NCBI GenBank assembly: GCA_945861915.1
Contig: CAMAWK010000010.1
Span: 1 to 28,829 of the forward strand
Direction: 5' to 3'
DNA length: 28,829 nt
Source of the DNA: Flavobacterium psychrophilum
Lineage (GTDB): Bacteria; Bacteroidota; Bacteroidia; Flavobacteriales; Flavobacteriaceae
The notes below the pieces were generated by a model, which saw only the letters and a program-made list of their open reading frames with translations, was not told the DNA's origin and did no database searches. Made by a program: the position numbers and the translations under genes. Of this stretch, positions 1 through 8,880 are shown one piece after another. Every line of letters begins with the position of its first letter. The first letter of the stretch is position 1.

Positions 1-3000
1 TTTTACATTTAGTACTTTAGGAAGACTAGAACCTGTTCCGTTTGATGCTGCACAAGTTACTTGTACAGTAGCACCAACTGATGCAGCTACATTCGTATAA
101 TCTACTACAATAGTATTTCCTGTACCACCTGTATAAGTAGCACCTGCAGGAACAGTCCATGCGTAGCTTGTTCCTGGAGTTTGTACAACTGAATACGTTT
201 TAGTGTTACAAGAGTTAAACGTAGTTCCTCCAACAGCCGTAATAGCTGGCGATGTTGGCGCAGCAGCAGTAACTGTTCTTGTTCTAGCTTTAGAATTTCC
301 AGTACCGTTAACTGCATATACAGTTAATGGGAATGAAAGTGTTCCTGATGCAACATTAGCGAAATCAATAGTTATTGTACTTGCTGTTCCAGTAGACAAA
401 GCTGCGTATGAAACAGTTACCAAGTTTGGAACTTCTACAGATCCTTGGTTTTCTATAACAGATATAGTAGTTGCTGTAGCAGCTGGACTAACAATATTTA
501 CACCTGCAGGAAGTCTCCATGCATAAGAAGTAGCCGTAGCTCCTTGTACTCTTACTGGAGTAGCTTTCAATGTTAATGGAGTTGATTTTCCTGTGTATGC
601 ACTTACTTTCGTTAATGCAGTTGTTGTAGAAATAGCATCATCAGTAAGTACTAAAGCCGTTGGAGCTGTTGGTACTGCTCTAGATAGTGTTAATGTTCTA
701 GCTGCAGATTGTCCGCAACCTCCAGCTGATTTAACAACTACTGGTAAAGCTTCAATACCTGGAGTCACATCAGCAAAGTCAACTGTAATTACATTTGAAG
801 TACCACCTGTCAATTGATTTACACCATCTGGCAATGTCCAAGCATAGCTAGCAGCTGTTGGAGCTGATGCAGCAGTCAAGGTAAACACTGTAGAAGTTCC
901 CATGTACGGTCCTACTTTAGTAATTTTTGATAAATCACTTAATGAACTTGGTACTGAAGGAACACCTGAATTAAAATCTTCAGCAGTATCAGCACTTGTC
1001 AATGTTAATGACGTTGGAGCTGTTGGTAATTTAGAACTCAATATTAAAGATCTTGGTGCAGAAGAACATCCTTGAGCACTGATAGCTCTAGCAGAAATAG
1101 TTCCTATTCCTCCAACTGCAATACTTGTACTAGCACCTAAGAAATTCACAGTGATAGCATTTGTATCAGTAGCACTAGTAGCAGTAACTCCTGAAGGTAA
1201 AGACCATGAATAGTTAGTAATACCAGCTAAAGCAGGCACTGAATAAGTAACCGCATTAGTAGTACCAATGTGTTTACACAATACAGCGTCAGAAGTTGTC
1301 ATACTCGCTGGAGTTGGTGGTAATAAGTTTATTGTAGCAGTAATAGCTGCTTTTGGACTAACTACACCACTAGACATAACTTGAGCTACATAATATGTTT
1401 TTGTAGCTGTAGGGATTGGAGCTGAAGCTAAAGCAACAGTGCTTGTAGAACTAGAATACCATCTTAATGCATTATTTCCAGAAGGAATAGCAGTTAAAGC
1501 AGATGCAGAACCTTTACAGAAAGCAATGTCTGTCACTGTTGGAGCAACTGGTGTAGGAGTAGCTTTTGAGAAAAAGATGTTATCTACATAAATAGTTCCT
1601 GAACCTACAAACATTAATTGACCTACTCTATTTAATTCAAAACCTGGAGTAGCAGTTGTAAGATATGATACAGGAAATTCAATTGAATTCCAACCTGGAT
1701 TTAGTGTAATAGCTCTGTTTGCTATTCTTTCTACATCTGGGCTTCCAGCACCACCTACTTGGTTGATTACTCTAAAATCTACAGCAGAAGTTCCAGCACC
1801 GTAAATATTTAAGTGAACAGTATCATAAGAAGATATGTCAATTACTGAACCTAATTGAATACCTTGGTAGTTAAGATTAGAATATCTAATAGTAGGGTTT
1901 CCAGCAATGCTCTCTAAAGCATATTGAGTAGATTGTCCCCAGTTTGGATAAAATTGAGTACCCTCAACATTAGCATACCCTGCTGCATCACTAAAAATAG
2001 ACAATACTCTATCTCCAGGCACAGTTGGTGCAGGAGCAGAAGTAGCTAAAGAAACTACTAAAGTGGCTGTTGTAGAACCACTACCGTATGCTCCAGCAGC
2101 AGCTTGAGTTGCAGTAATGATAGATGAACCAGCACCTACAATTGTTACAGTAGTTCCTGAAATAGTTGCAACAGATTCATTACTACTAGAGTATGAAAAT
2201 GCACCAGCACTATTAGAACTAGGAGCAGTCAATTCAAAATTAGCATCACCTATTACTTTAGCAGGAACTGTGAATGCACCAATAGATGGAGATGGTGCTC
2301 CTGTTTCTGGTCTGTAGAAATAAAAGTTGTCAACATATACAGTAGATCCGCCAGCTTGTGGGTCTAATATAATCTGCGTAATTTTAGATTTATTTACTGA
2401 TCCTCCAAAAGCAGTCATAGGAATATCGACACTTCTCCATGTACCAGTTACAACTGGATCTTCAACAATAGTAAGTCCTTCTGAAATACCATCAACTGTG
2501 TTCACAATTTTGGCAATCATAATTTTATTATCAGGAGTCCAATAATCAATGTGCATAGTAGTCATATCTGTTAAATTAACACCACTACCATAATTAGTAA
2601 CTATACCTAAGAATTCACCATCAAATTTCCAAGTTGGATTTCCACCAATTGTTTCAACTGAAAAAGGAGAATTTAATCCTGACCATGATGTAGGAAGTTC
2701 TTCTAATGTTACATTAGAATAAGCCTCACTAAAAATAGATACTACATCCCAAGCGTTTCTTGCTGGAGGAGTATTTGGTGAACCAGTAGAAGGAGGGAAT
2801 CCTTCATCAACAGAACCATCACAGTCATTATCTAAACCATCTGCAATTTCTGTTGCTCCTGGATAAGAAACACTACTTGAATCATTACAGTCTGTAGCAT
2901 TTGTAACAGAACCAGCTATTGGAGTTGATGATACTGTTGCAGCACCTGCACCAAATCCATCACCATCAGCATCTACATAATAGCTTTGAGAACCAGAAGG

Positions 3001-4023
3001 TAATTTCCAGAAATACATGTTGTCTACATAAGCAGTTCCTCCGCTAGAAACCAACACAAGTTGATTAATGTTAGCTCTTGTGGTTAACCCAGTAAACTCA
3101 GATAAAGGAAGGTCGAAATAGTTCCAACCATTTTGAATAGGTGTGCGTGTAACTTCGTGTTCTTTATCATCACCTCCACCATATACTCCATTAGGACCAA
3201 AATCTACTATTTTAACTTTGAAAGTAGTGCAATCAGGAGTCCACATATCAATATGGAAAGTTTCCATTGAAGTAGCATCAATCTGGTTTGCTGGATTAAT
3301 GTCTATACCAACAAAGTTTAATCCGTTGTATTTTAGAGTAGGATTGCCAGCAATAGTAACATTTTCTAGAACACCATTAGACCAGTCTGTTCTAAAGGTT
3401 AGTACATTTACACTTGTGTAAGCGTCACTATATACCGATATTACATCACCAGCAGCTTGTGTCGGTGTGTTAGCAGCAACTGTAGGAACAGCAACTGGTG
3501 GTGGAGGATTAACTACTTCATTTGATAGAACAAAACGCCACCATGCACCATTTGATAAAGGTACATCTACAGTTAATGTTGTAGTAGTTAAACTAGTAAG
3601 CAAATAAGTTACAGAAGCTGGAGCCGCACTTGGGCTACTAATTTCAGAATCAGTAATAACTTTAGCAAGTCCTAAATAAGCACCAACGCCAGTTAAGGTT
3701 AATGTTGTTGCAGTAGAAGAATAAGTAGCTGCATTTGAACCATTGTGAGGAGCAACCGGCACTCCGCATCCTTCTGGACCTTGCCAAACTTCTAAATAAG
3801 TTTCACCTTGCTGAACATTATGGAAATCTCCATCTGCATCGAAGACATACTCGTCATCGAAAAAACAAGCTCTTGCTCCTGAAGTAGAAGAAAGACTAAA
3901 ATAATTCGTTTGCCCTTGGCTAGCACCAACACCTATTGATGTCACTTTCCAGGTTCCCACAAGGGTTTGCGATTGTCCTAATGAAATAGTCATCAGGAAT
4001 AAAAACATAAGTAATTTTTTCAT
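1..4023 (-). CDS. Large secreted modular surface protein, N-terminal 1341 residues (3' end outside window)
   Basis: The reading frame is open on the minus strand from the ATG at 4021-4023 to the window edge. I checked the left 1.6 kb codon by codon and found no stop. Residues 1-19 form a signal peptide (MKKLLMFLFLMTISLGQSQ). Residues 20-167 form a domain with GTWKV and ACFFDDEYVF motifs, which I know from Bacteroidetes secreted glycanases. Three similar carbohydrate-binding-like modules lie near 188-340, 425-571 and 671-820. Each opens like VxSIFSDAY and closes like VDNxYF. A MopE-type metal-binding segment (YYVDADGDGFG, DCNDSS, DGLDNDCDGSVDEG) fills 345-409 and a Big_2-like domain 578-657. 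Ig/PKD-like repeats with a SYAWxLPxGV core run from about 827 to the edge. It is probably a type IX secretion substrate, a glycanase or an adhesin. The catalytic and C-terminal sorting domains, if any, lie outside. No good TAnnTTTG promoter element was found upstream. Confidence 0.9.
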   Translation of the reverse strand, partial: MKKLLMFLFLMTISLGQSQTLVGTWKVTSIGVGASQGQTNYFSLSSTSGARACFFDDEYVFDADGDFHNVQQGETYLEVWQGPEGCGVPVAPHNGSNAATYSSTATTLTLTGVGAYLGLAKVITDSEISSPSAAPASVTYLLTSLTTTTLTVDVPLSNGAWWRFVLSNEVVNPPPPVAVPTVAANTPTQAAGDVISVYSDAYTSVNVLTFRTDWSNGVLENVTIAGNPTLKYNGLNFVGIDINPANQIDATSMETFHIDMWTPDCTTFKVKIVDFGPNGVYGGGDDKEHEVTRTPIQNGWNYFDLPLSEFTGLTTRANINQLVLVSSGGTAYVDNMYFWKLPSGSQSYYVDADGDGFGAGAATVSSTPIAGSVTNATDCNDSSSVSYPGATEIADGLDNDCDGSVDEGFPPSTGSPNTPPARNAWDVVSIFSEAYSNVTLEELPTSWSGLNSPFSVETIGGNPTWKFDGEFLGIVTNYGSGVNLTDMTTMHIDYWTPDNKIMIAKIVNTVDGISEGLTIVEDPVVTGTWRSVDIPMTAFGGSVNKSKITQIILDPQAGGSTVYVDNFYFYRPETGAPSPSIGAFTVPAKVIGDANFELTAPSSNSAGAFSYSSSNESVATISGTTVTIVGAGSSIITATQAAAGAYGSGSTTATLVVSLATSAPAPTVPGDRVLSIFSDAAGYANVEGTQFYPNWGQSTQYALESIAGNPTIRYSNLNYQGIQLGSVIDISSYDTVHLNIYGAGTSAVDFRVINQVGGAGSPDVERIANRAITLNPGWNSIEFPVSYLTTATPGFELNRVGQLMFVGSGTIYVDNIFFSKATPTPVAPTVTDIAFCKGSASALTAIPSGNNALRWYSSSTSTVALASAPIPTATKTYYVAQVMSSGVVSPKAAITATINLLPPTPASMTTSDAVLCKHIGTTNAVTYSVPALAGITNYSWSLPSGVTATSATDTNAITVNFLGASTSIAVGGIGTISARAISAQGCSSAPRSLILSSKLPTAPTSLTLTSADTAEDFNSGVPSVPSSLSDLSKITKVGPYMGTSTVFTLTAASAPTAASYAWTLPDGVNQLTGGTSNVITVDFADVTPGIEALPVVVKSAGGCGQSAARTLTLSRAVPTAPTALVLTDDAISTTTALTKVSAYTGKSTPLTLKATPVRVQGATATSYAWRLPAGVNIVSPAATATTISVIENQGSVEVPNLVTVSYAALSTGTASTITIDFANVASGTLSFPLTVYAVNGTGNSKARTRTVTAAAPTSPAITAVGGTTFNSCNTKTYSVVQTPGTSYAWTVPAGATYTGGTGNTIVVDYTNVAASVGATVQVTCAASNGTGSSLPKVLNVK

Positions 4024-4573
4024 AGTAATATGATTTAGTTAATATTTAGGCTTGCAAGATAGAAATGTATTGCAATCAAATTACTTTTTTACGGATGTAA
4101 GGCTACTATACAAAAACTATACATCCTAAATAGGATTTTATTTTATTATTAAAAACAGTTGAAAGCCTACTAAATATAAGGTTTTTGATTTTTACAGTTA
4201 AAATGAAATAAGTTGTATTTTTCGACTATTTTTATACATGATGTGTTATTGTAGTGTTTTTTTAGGTGTAAATAGGTCATTTTTGACTCACCACGTAAAG
4301 GATAATTCGCATAAAAAAGAACTAAAAAAACGAATTATTGAAAAAAGTTGCTTTAAAATGAAAAATTAATACTTCTTAAATTCAATATCTTTTAGTAAAA
4401 TACATAGAGTATTCGTATTATTTGAATCCTAATTTTATAATATGTCAATTTTTAAAATCGAATGATTAAATGATTCTGAATACTATTCGTGTTTTTATAT
4501 TTCAATTATCGAATTAGCCTATCTATCAATTTTTAAATTTTCTTGATTTGGTTTTAGGAAGTAGACTGTTTTT
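4024..4573. other. AT-rich divergent intergenic region, no gene seen
   Basis: This non-coding stretch separates the divergent surface-protein and porin genes. I see no convincing ORF or RNA gene. It contains long A and T tracts and an 8-bp inverted repeat, ATAATTCG at 4302-4309 and CGAATTAT at 4331-4338, with a 21-nt loop. Neither has a known role. The leader of the minus-strand gene lies at the left end and the porin promoter just beyond the right end. Confidence 0.6.
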
Positions 4574-4603
4574 TTTGTTTGTATCTATTTTCATTTACCT
4601 TTG
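4574..4603 (+). promoter_or_regulatory. Bacteroidetes sigma-ABfr type promoter of the porin gene
   Basis: TTTG at 4574-4577, an 18-bp spacer and TACCTTTG at 4596-4603 match the Bacteroidetes consensus (TTTG, about 19 bp, TAnnTTTG). Transcription should start near 4610. That leaves a leader of about 38 nt before the ATG at 4648 and excludes the upstream in-frame TTG at 4579 as a start codon. Confidence 0.75.
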
Positions 4604-4647
4604 TTCAACATTTTTGTGAATTAAGACTTAACTCGAAAGATTTTCCA

Positions 4648-6615
4648 ATGAGAATTTTCCTTTTCCTTTTTATTTTTGCTTTGCCTACTGCTTTGTTTTC
4701 ACAAAAAGGAGAAATCGGGAATGCAACCAATTCTAGAAGTAAATTTCTCAATAGTAAATCGGAAAGAATTTCAGATTCATTAGGAATCCCTATCAAAAAG
4801 AAAGTAGCGACTATAGATTTGTATCGTGTTATTACTTTGGAACGCGATACAACTTATATAGATACTTCGTTGACAATACAAAAAGAGTACAACAATACTT
4901 ATTTAAGAAAAGATAATTTTGGATTATTGGCTTTCCCTAATGAAGGACAAACTTATAATACACTACAATTTAAAAGTACCGATTTTTCATTGTATCCTGA
5001 ATTTGGTTTCAAGGCAAAACATTTTAATTTTTTAGAAGTCAATCAAATTCGCTATTCTTCGGTAGCTACTCCCGTAACCGAGTTGTATTTTAAATCTGTT
5101 ATGAAGAGAGGACAATCTGTTGATTCTTTTTTAACATTAAACACATCGCCAAGACTCAATTTTTCTTTAGCCTACAGAGGATTGCGCTCGGAGGGGAATT
5201 ACATAAACCAACTGGCAAGCACAGGCAATTTTAGATTTACCACCAGTTATACTAACAAAAACCAACGATATTCTGCAAATGCTCACTTTACCTCGCAAGA
5301 TATTTCGAATGAAGAAAATGGCGGGATTACTACGATTGACGATTTCGAAAGTGAAAATCCTAATTTTGATAACAGAGAACGTCTTGAAGTTTATTTAAAA
5401 GATGGAAAATCATTTTTGAAGGGAAAACGGATTTTCATGGATCATAGATTCCGAATGAATCCGACTCAAGGCACAAATAATTGGTATTTGTCTCATCAAT
5501 TTAATTATGAGAATAAATTTTTTGAATACAGTCAATCAACGGTAGCTTCTACTGTTGGTTCATCTAGGGTTTTTAGATTTGGAGATTCTTATTTGAGTAG
5601 CAGGATTAAAGACCAAACAAAGTATAATAAAATGCATAATACCGTTGGGTTGGTTTATGAAAATACTAATTTGGGTAAATTGACTTTATTTGCTGAGGAT
5701 TTTAGATCTAATTTTTATTATGGAAAAATTTTAATTCTCAATAGCGGAACCATTCCTGCGGCACTAAATCAAAATATAAATACTTTAGGAGGAGAATATA
5801 AGTATCAAAAAAATAAATGGAACGGTTCGTTTTTGTATTCACGCTCAGTAACTAATGAATCGTTATCCAATTTAAAGGCGACTCTGCAACATGATTGGAG
5901 CGATGTTGTTCAATTAACTTTTGAATATCAAAACAGCAACAAACTACCTAATAATAATTATGAATTGTTTCAAAGTAGTTTTGTGAGTTACAATTGGTCT
6001 AACGAGTTCAAAAACGAAAAGATAAATGCAATTAGTGCCAATGCTGTCACACCTTGGTTTCAAGCAAGCATTCAATTTTCGACAGTAAAAGATCATTTGT
6101 ATTTTGAAAATACCGCTACAGATTCTCAAGTGCAAACGGTTTCGCCAGCCCAATACAGCAATACAATTAATTATGTTTCGGCAAAGTTGAGTAGAGAGTT
6201 TACTCTCGGAAAATTTGCGTTGGATAATACGATATTATTTCAAAAAGTAGATCAGCAAGATGCTATTTTGAATGTGCCACAAATAGTAACCAGAAATTCG
6301 TTTTATTATTCAAACTATATGTTCAAAAAAGCCTTGTATTTGCAAACAGGTTTTATATGTAATTATTTTACAAACTATTTTGCCAATGAATACAATCCAG
6401 TAATTGGTGAGTTTTTTGTTCAAAATCAAAAAGAAATTGGCAATTTTCCGATGCTAGATTTTTTTGTGAATGCAAGAGTTCAAAGGACTCGTATTTATTT
6501 TAAACTCGAGCATTTTAATTCTTCACTTACAGGAAATTCTTTTTATGCTTCCCCAAATAATCCATACCGAGATTTCATTATTCGATTTGGGTTAGTTTGG
6601 AATTTTTTCCAATAA
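4648..6615 (+). CDS. Putative outer-membrane porin-like beta-barrel protein (Porin_10 type)
   Basis: From the ATG at 4648 the product has 655 residues. It begins with a clean signal peptide (MRIFLFLFIFALPTALFSQ), so it is exported. The frame also extends to a TTG at 4579, but that codon lies within the promoter and would put 23 residues in front of the signal peptide. After a polar N-terminal part (about 20-110) the chain is rich in alternating polar and aromatic residues. It ends in an amphipathic strand, IIRFGLVWNFFQ, as expected for an outer-membrane barrel with a near-terminal aromatic residue. The sequence resembles the flavobacterial putative porin family. The substrate cannot be inferred. 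The exonuclease gene follows after 6 bp, so the two are probably cotranscribed although they have no obvious shared job. Confidence 0.8.
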   Translation: MRIFLFLFIFALPTALFSQKGEIGNATNSRSKFLNSKSERISDSLGIPIKKKVATIDLYRVITLERDTTYIDTSLTIQKEYNNTYLRKDNFGLLAFPNEGQTYNTLQFKSTDFSLYPEFGFKAKHFNFLEVNQIRYSSVATPVTELYFKSVMKRGQSVDSFLTLNTSPRLNFSLAYRGLRSEGNYINQLASTGNFRFTTSYTNKNQRYSANAHFTSQDISNEENGGITTIDDFESENPNFDNRERLEVYLKDGKSFLKGKRIFMDHRFRMNPTQGTNNWYLSHQFNYENKFFEYSQSTVASTVGSSRVFRFGDSYLSSRIKDQTKYNKMHNTVGLVYENTNLGKLTLFAEDFRSNFYYGKILILNSGTIPAALNQNINTLGGEYKYQKNKWNGSFLYSRSVTNESLSNLKATLQHDWSDVVQLTFEYQNSNKLPNNNYELFQSSFVSYNWSNEFKNEKINAISANAVTPWFQASIQFSTVKDHLYFENTATDSQVQTVSPAQYSNTINYVSAKLSREFTLGKFALDNTILFQKVDQQDAILNVPQIVTRNSFYYSNYMFKKALYLQTGFICNYFTNYFANEYNPVIGEFFVQNQKEIGNFPMLDFFVNARVQRTRIYFKLEHFNSSLTGNSFYASPNNPYRDFIIRFGLVWNFFQ

Positions 6616-6621
6616 TATTTT

Positions 6622-7104
6622 ATGAATTTTACAGCAATAGATTTTGAAACCGCCACTGGGTATCATCCTTGTTCAGTTGGGATTGTTACTGTCGAAAACG
6701 GGATTATTGTCGATGAGTTTGTCACTTTAATAAAACCGCCCGGAAACCAATATTCGCCATACACTATTGAAGTTCACGGAATTTATCCCAGAGATACAGC
6801 TACTGCAAAAAACTTTCTTGAAGTTTTTCCGGAAATTCAAAAACGACTTCAAAACAGGATAATAGTAGCGCATAATGAAAGCTTTGACCGTAATGTTTTA
6901 AGCAAATCAATGGCTCTTTATGGATTAAATTATGAGGATTTAAACATCAATTCTCGATGGCAATGTACCGTAAAAATTTATAAAGCCAAAGGATTAAAAC
7001 CAACCAAGTTGAGTGATTGTTGTCGTGAAATGAATATTGAACTTAATCATCACGAGGCATTATCCGACGCTCGGGCTTGTGCCAAGTTGTATTTAATGAG
7101 GTAA
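6622..7104 (+). CDS. DEDDh-family 3'-5' exonuclease (DnaQ/RNase T fold)
   Basis: The product is a compact 160-residue single-domain nuclease. The exonuclease I motif is AIDFET (Asp7, Glu9), motif II is AHNESFD (Asp89), and motif III is HHEALSDA (His144 and Asp149). These are the four acidic metal ligands and the general-base histidine of DEDDh exonucleases, which remove nucleotides from 3' ends using two metal ions. There is no polymerase, helicase or BRCT domain attached. It could act on DNA (DnaQ epsilon-like proofreading or repair) or on RNA (RNase T-like), and the sequence does not decide between them. It starts 6 bp after the porin stop codon and should be read from the same transcript. 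Confidence 0.88.
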   Translation: MNFTAIDFETATGYHPCSVGIVTVENGIIVDEFVTLIKPPGNQYSPYTIEVHGIYPRDTATAKNFLEVFPEIQKRLQNRIIVAHNESFDRNVLSKSMALYGLNYEDLNINSRWQCTVKIYKAKGLKPTKLSDCCREMNIELNHHEALSDARACAKLYLMR

Positions 7105-7154
7105 ATTGTAATCATTCCTCTTTTTTTCATACTTTAGTGGTTTAGAGAGAAATC

Positions 7155-7181
7155 TATTATCTTTTTATGTATTATCTTTTT
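7155..7181. repeat. Tandem low-complexity repeat TATTATCTTTTT
   Basis: TATTATCTTTTT occurs at 7155-7166 and again at 7170-7181, a 15-bp period, in the 96-bp spacer before the DUF2851 gene. The word CTATTATCTTT recurs near 12691 in another spacer. It may be an A/T-rich promoter-region sequence or a simple repeat. Confidence 0.5.
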
Positions 7182-7200
7182 GTCTAATATCTACTAAAAT

Positions 7201-8472
7201 ATGAAAGAAGATTTCCTCCATTATTTATGGAAATTTCAAAAATTCAACAACTTGAATCTGAAAACCGTTCGTGGAGAGGAAATTACAATAATTTCCGTAG
7301 GAAACTATCTTGAATTGGCAGGTCCTGATTTTTTTAATGCTAAAATTAGTATTGGAAATCAAAAATGGGCTGGAAATGTAGAAATTCACATTAAATCTTC
7401 CGATTGGTATGTGCATCATCACGAAAGAGATCAAAATTATGAAAATGTAATTCTTCACGTGGTTTGGGAACACGACACCGAAATTTTTAGAAAAAACAAT
7501 GCCGAAATTCCAGTTCTGGAACTCAAGAATTATGTAGCTCCCGAAACAATTTTAAATTACAAAGCATTAATCACGCCTAAATCTTGGATTTTTTGCGAAA
7601 AGCAACTAAAAGAAATACCTGCTTTTGTTTTGACCAATTGGCAAGAACGATTGTTTTTTGAGCGATTAGAACGAAAATCAAAACCTATTTTCGATTTGCT
7701 GCAGCAAACAAATCAGGATTGGGAAGCTGTATTGTTTTGCCTTTTGGCTAAAAATTTTGGATTGAATACTAATGGAGAAATTTTTCTGAAAATTGCTCAA
7801 TCGATTCCTTTTTCTATTATCAGAAAAGAAAGTTTCGAGGTCGAAAATCTAGAAGCGCTCTTGTTTGGAGCCGCCGGATTATTAGAATCCGAGAAAGAAG
7901 ATGTTTATTACAAAGATTTAAAATTCAGATATTTTTATTTACTGCATAAATACCAATTAGAAAAAGTACGATTCGAACCAGTGCAGTTTTTCAAGCATCG
8001 CCCCGATAATTTTCCGACGATTCGGCTTTCACAATTAGCTAATTTATACCATCAACAGCAAAATTTTTTTTCAAAAATATGCACTCCTATTGCTTTAAAA
8101 AATAGTTACGATTTGTTTGCCATTTCAGCATCGGATTATTGGGAAAATCATTTTCAATTCGATAAAGAAAGTCCAAAAAAGAAAAAGAAATTATCGAAAT
8201 CGTTCATCGATTTGTTGCTTATAAATACGATTATTCCATTGCAATTTGCCTATTCAAAAAGTGTAGGAAAAGAAATATCCGAAGAATTAATCAATCAATT
8301 AAACGAAGTAGAACCGGAGAAAAATGCGGTTTTAGACAAATTTATTAGTTTTGGAATCAAACCCAAAAATGCTTTTGAATCTCAATCATTATTACAACTC
8401 AAAAACGAATATTGCAACAAAAGTCTTTGTCTAGAATGCGCTATTGGGATGGAATTATTGAAGAGAAGTTGA
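7201..8472 (+). CDS. DUF2851 family protein
   Basis: The 423-residue product matches what I know of the DUF2851 family, widespread in Bacteroidetes and without an assigned function. The most conserved part is the N-terminal third, with GPDFFNAKI (about 40-48), WAGNVEIH near 58-65, SSDWYVHHHERD and NVILHVVWEHD. These histidine- and acid-rich stretches could bind metal or form an active site, but that is inference. The C-terminus has a CLECAIGMEL motif with two close cysteines. There is no signal peptide or membrane segment, so it should be cytoplasmic. The spacer upstream has no perfect promoter element. The PspC-like gene begins 103 bp downstream after a tandem CCTAAAA repeat. Confidence 0.85.
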   Translation: MKEDFLHYLWKFQKFNNLNLKTVRGEEITIISVGNYLELAGPDFFNAKISIGNQKWAGNVEIHIKSSDWYVHHHERDQNYENVILHVVWEHDTEIFRKNNAEIPVLELKNYVAPETILNYKALITPKSWIFCEKQLKEIPAFVLTNWQERLFFERLERKSKPIFDLLQQTNQDWEAVLFCLLAKNFGLNTNGEIFLKIAQSIPFSIIRKESFEVENLEALLFGAAGLLESEKEDVYYKDLKFRYFYLLHKYQLEKVRFEPVQFFKHRPDNFPTIRLSQLANLYHQQQNFFSKICTPIALKNSYDLFAISASDYWENHFQFDKESPKKKKKLSKSFIDLLLINTIIPLQFAYSKSVGKEISEELINQLNEVEPEKNAVLDKFISFGIKPKNAFESQSLLQLKNEYCNKSLCLECAIGMELLKRS

Positions 8473-8539
8473 TTTGTTTATTCGGGTATTCGTTTATTTG
8501 GTTTAGGTATTTAATAAATTTAAAATTCATAAATTTGCT

Positions 8540-8567
8540 AAAACCTAAAACCTAAAACCTAAGACCC
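8540..8567. repeat. Short tandem repeat of CCTAAAA
   Basis: Three near-identical heptads (AAAACCTAAAACCTAAAACC and then CTAAG) lie between the DUF2851 and PspC-like genes. Such heptad-like arrays recur in several intergenic gaps of this window with different words, so this looks like a general feature of the spacers rather than an operator. Confidence 0.55.
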
Positions 8568-8575
8568 AACACCCA

Positions 8576-8806
8576 ATGCCAAACACAATGCTAAAACTTA
8601 AGTTTTTTTTCGAGAAATATGGTTTTCATGTTTCGGCAAGATTAGCCGATAAACTTGGGATGCGAGCCAGCGATGTTCGGTTGTTTTTTATTTACCTCTC
8701 GTTTGTAACTGCTGGATTATGGTTTGCCGTATATTTGACTTTGGCTTTTTGGATGCGTTTAAAAGATTTAATTCGTGCCAAACGAAGTTCGGTTTTTGAT
8801 TTGTAG
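8576..8806 (+). CDS. PspC-domain small membrane protein
   Basis: The product is 76 residues from the ATG at 8576. A second in-frame ATG at 8588 would give 72. The middle part (RLADKLGMRASDVRLFFIYL) is the conserved PspC-type region in which the cell-specific helix leads into a membrane segment, here about residues 33-58. A basic tail (RLKDLIRAKRSS) follows. PspC proteins in proteobacteria help regulate phage-shock genes. In Flavobacteria such short PspC-like proteins stand alone, and their role is not established. There is no pspA or pspB nearby. It is probably an inner-membrane protein, and the gene ends in a bidirectional terminator. Confidence 0.78.
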   Translation: MPNTMLKLKFFFEKYGFHVSARLADKLGMRASDVRLFFIYLSFVTAGLWFAVYLTLAFWMRLKDLIRAKRSSVFDL

Positions 8807-8826
8807 ATTGTATTTGTACCAAACAA

Positions 8827-8860
8827 AAAAAGGGATTTGCATATTTACAAATCCCTTTTT
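8827..8860. terminator. Bidirectional intrinsic terminator
   Basis: AAAAAGGGATTTG at 8827-8839 pairs over 13 bp with CAAATCCCTTTTT at 8848-8860 around an 8-nt loop. The flanking A and T tracts let it work on both strands. It ends the PspC-like gene on the plus strand and the convergent permease gene on the minus strand. Confidence 0.9.
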
Positions 8861-8880
8861 TATTAGTTTTTTAATCCTTT

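Noticed and set aside
203..3421. Several 60-107 codon plus-strand frames in the first 3.4 kb
   Set aside because: They lie opposite the continuous minus-strand surface-protein gene and show only the reverse reading of its repetitive Thr/Val/Ala codons.
4605..4796. Minus-strand frame opposite the porin start
   Set aside because: It is antisense to a real signal peptide and has no family resemblance.
8540..8573. Heptad repeats as a CRISPR or telomere-like array
   Set aside because: There are only three CCTAAAA units with no spacers between them and no cas genes.
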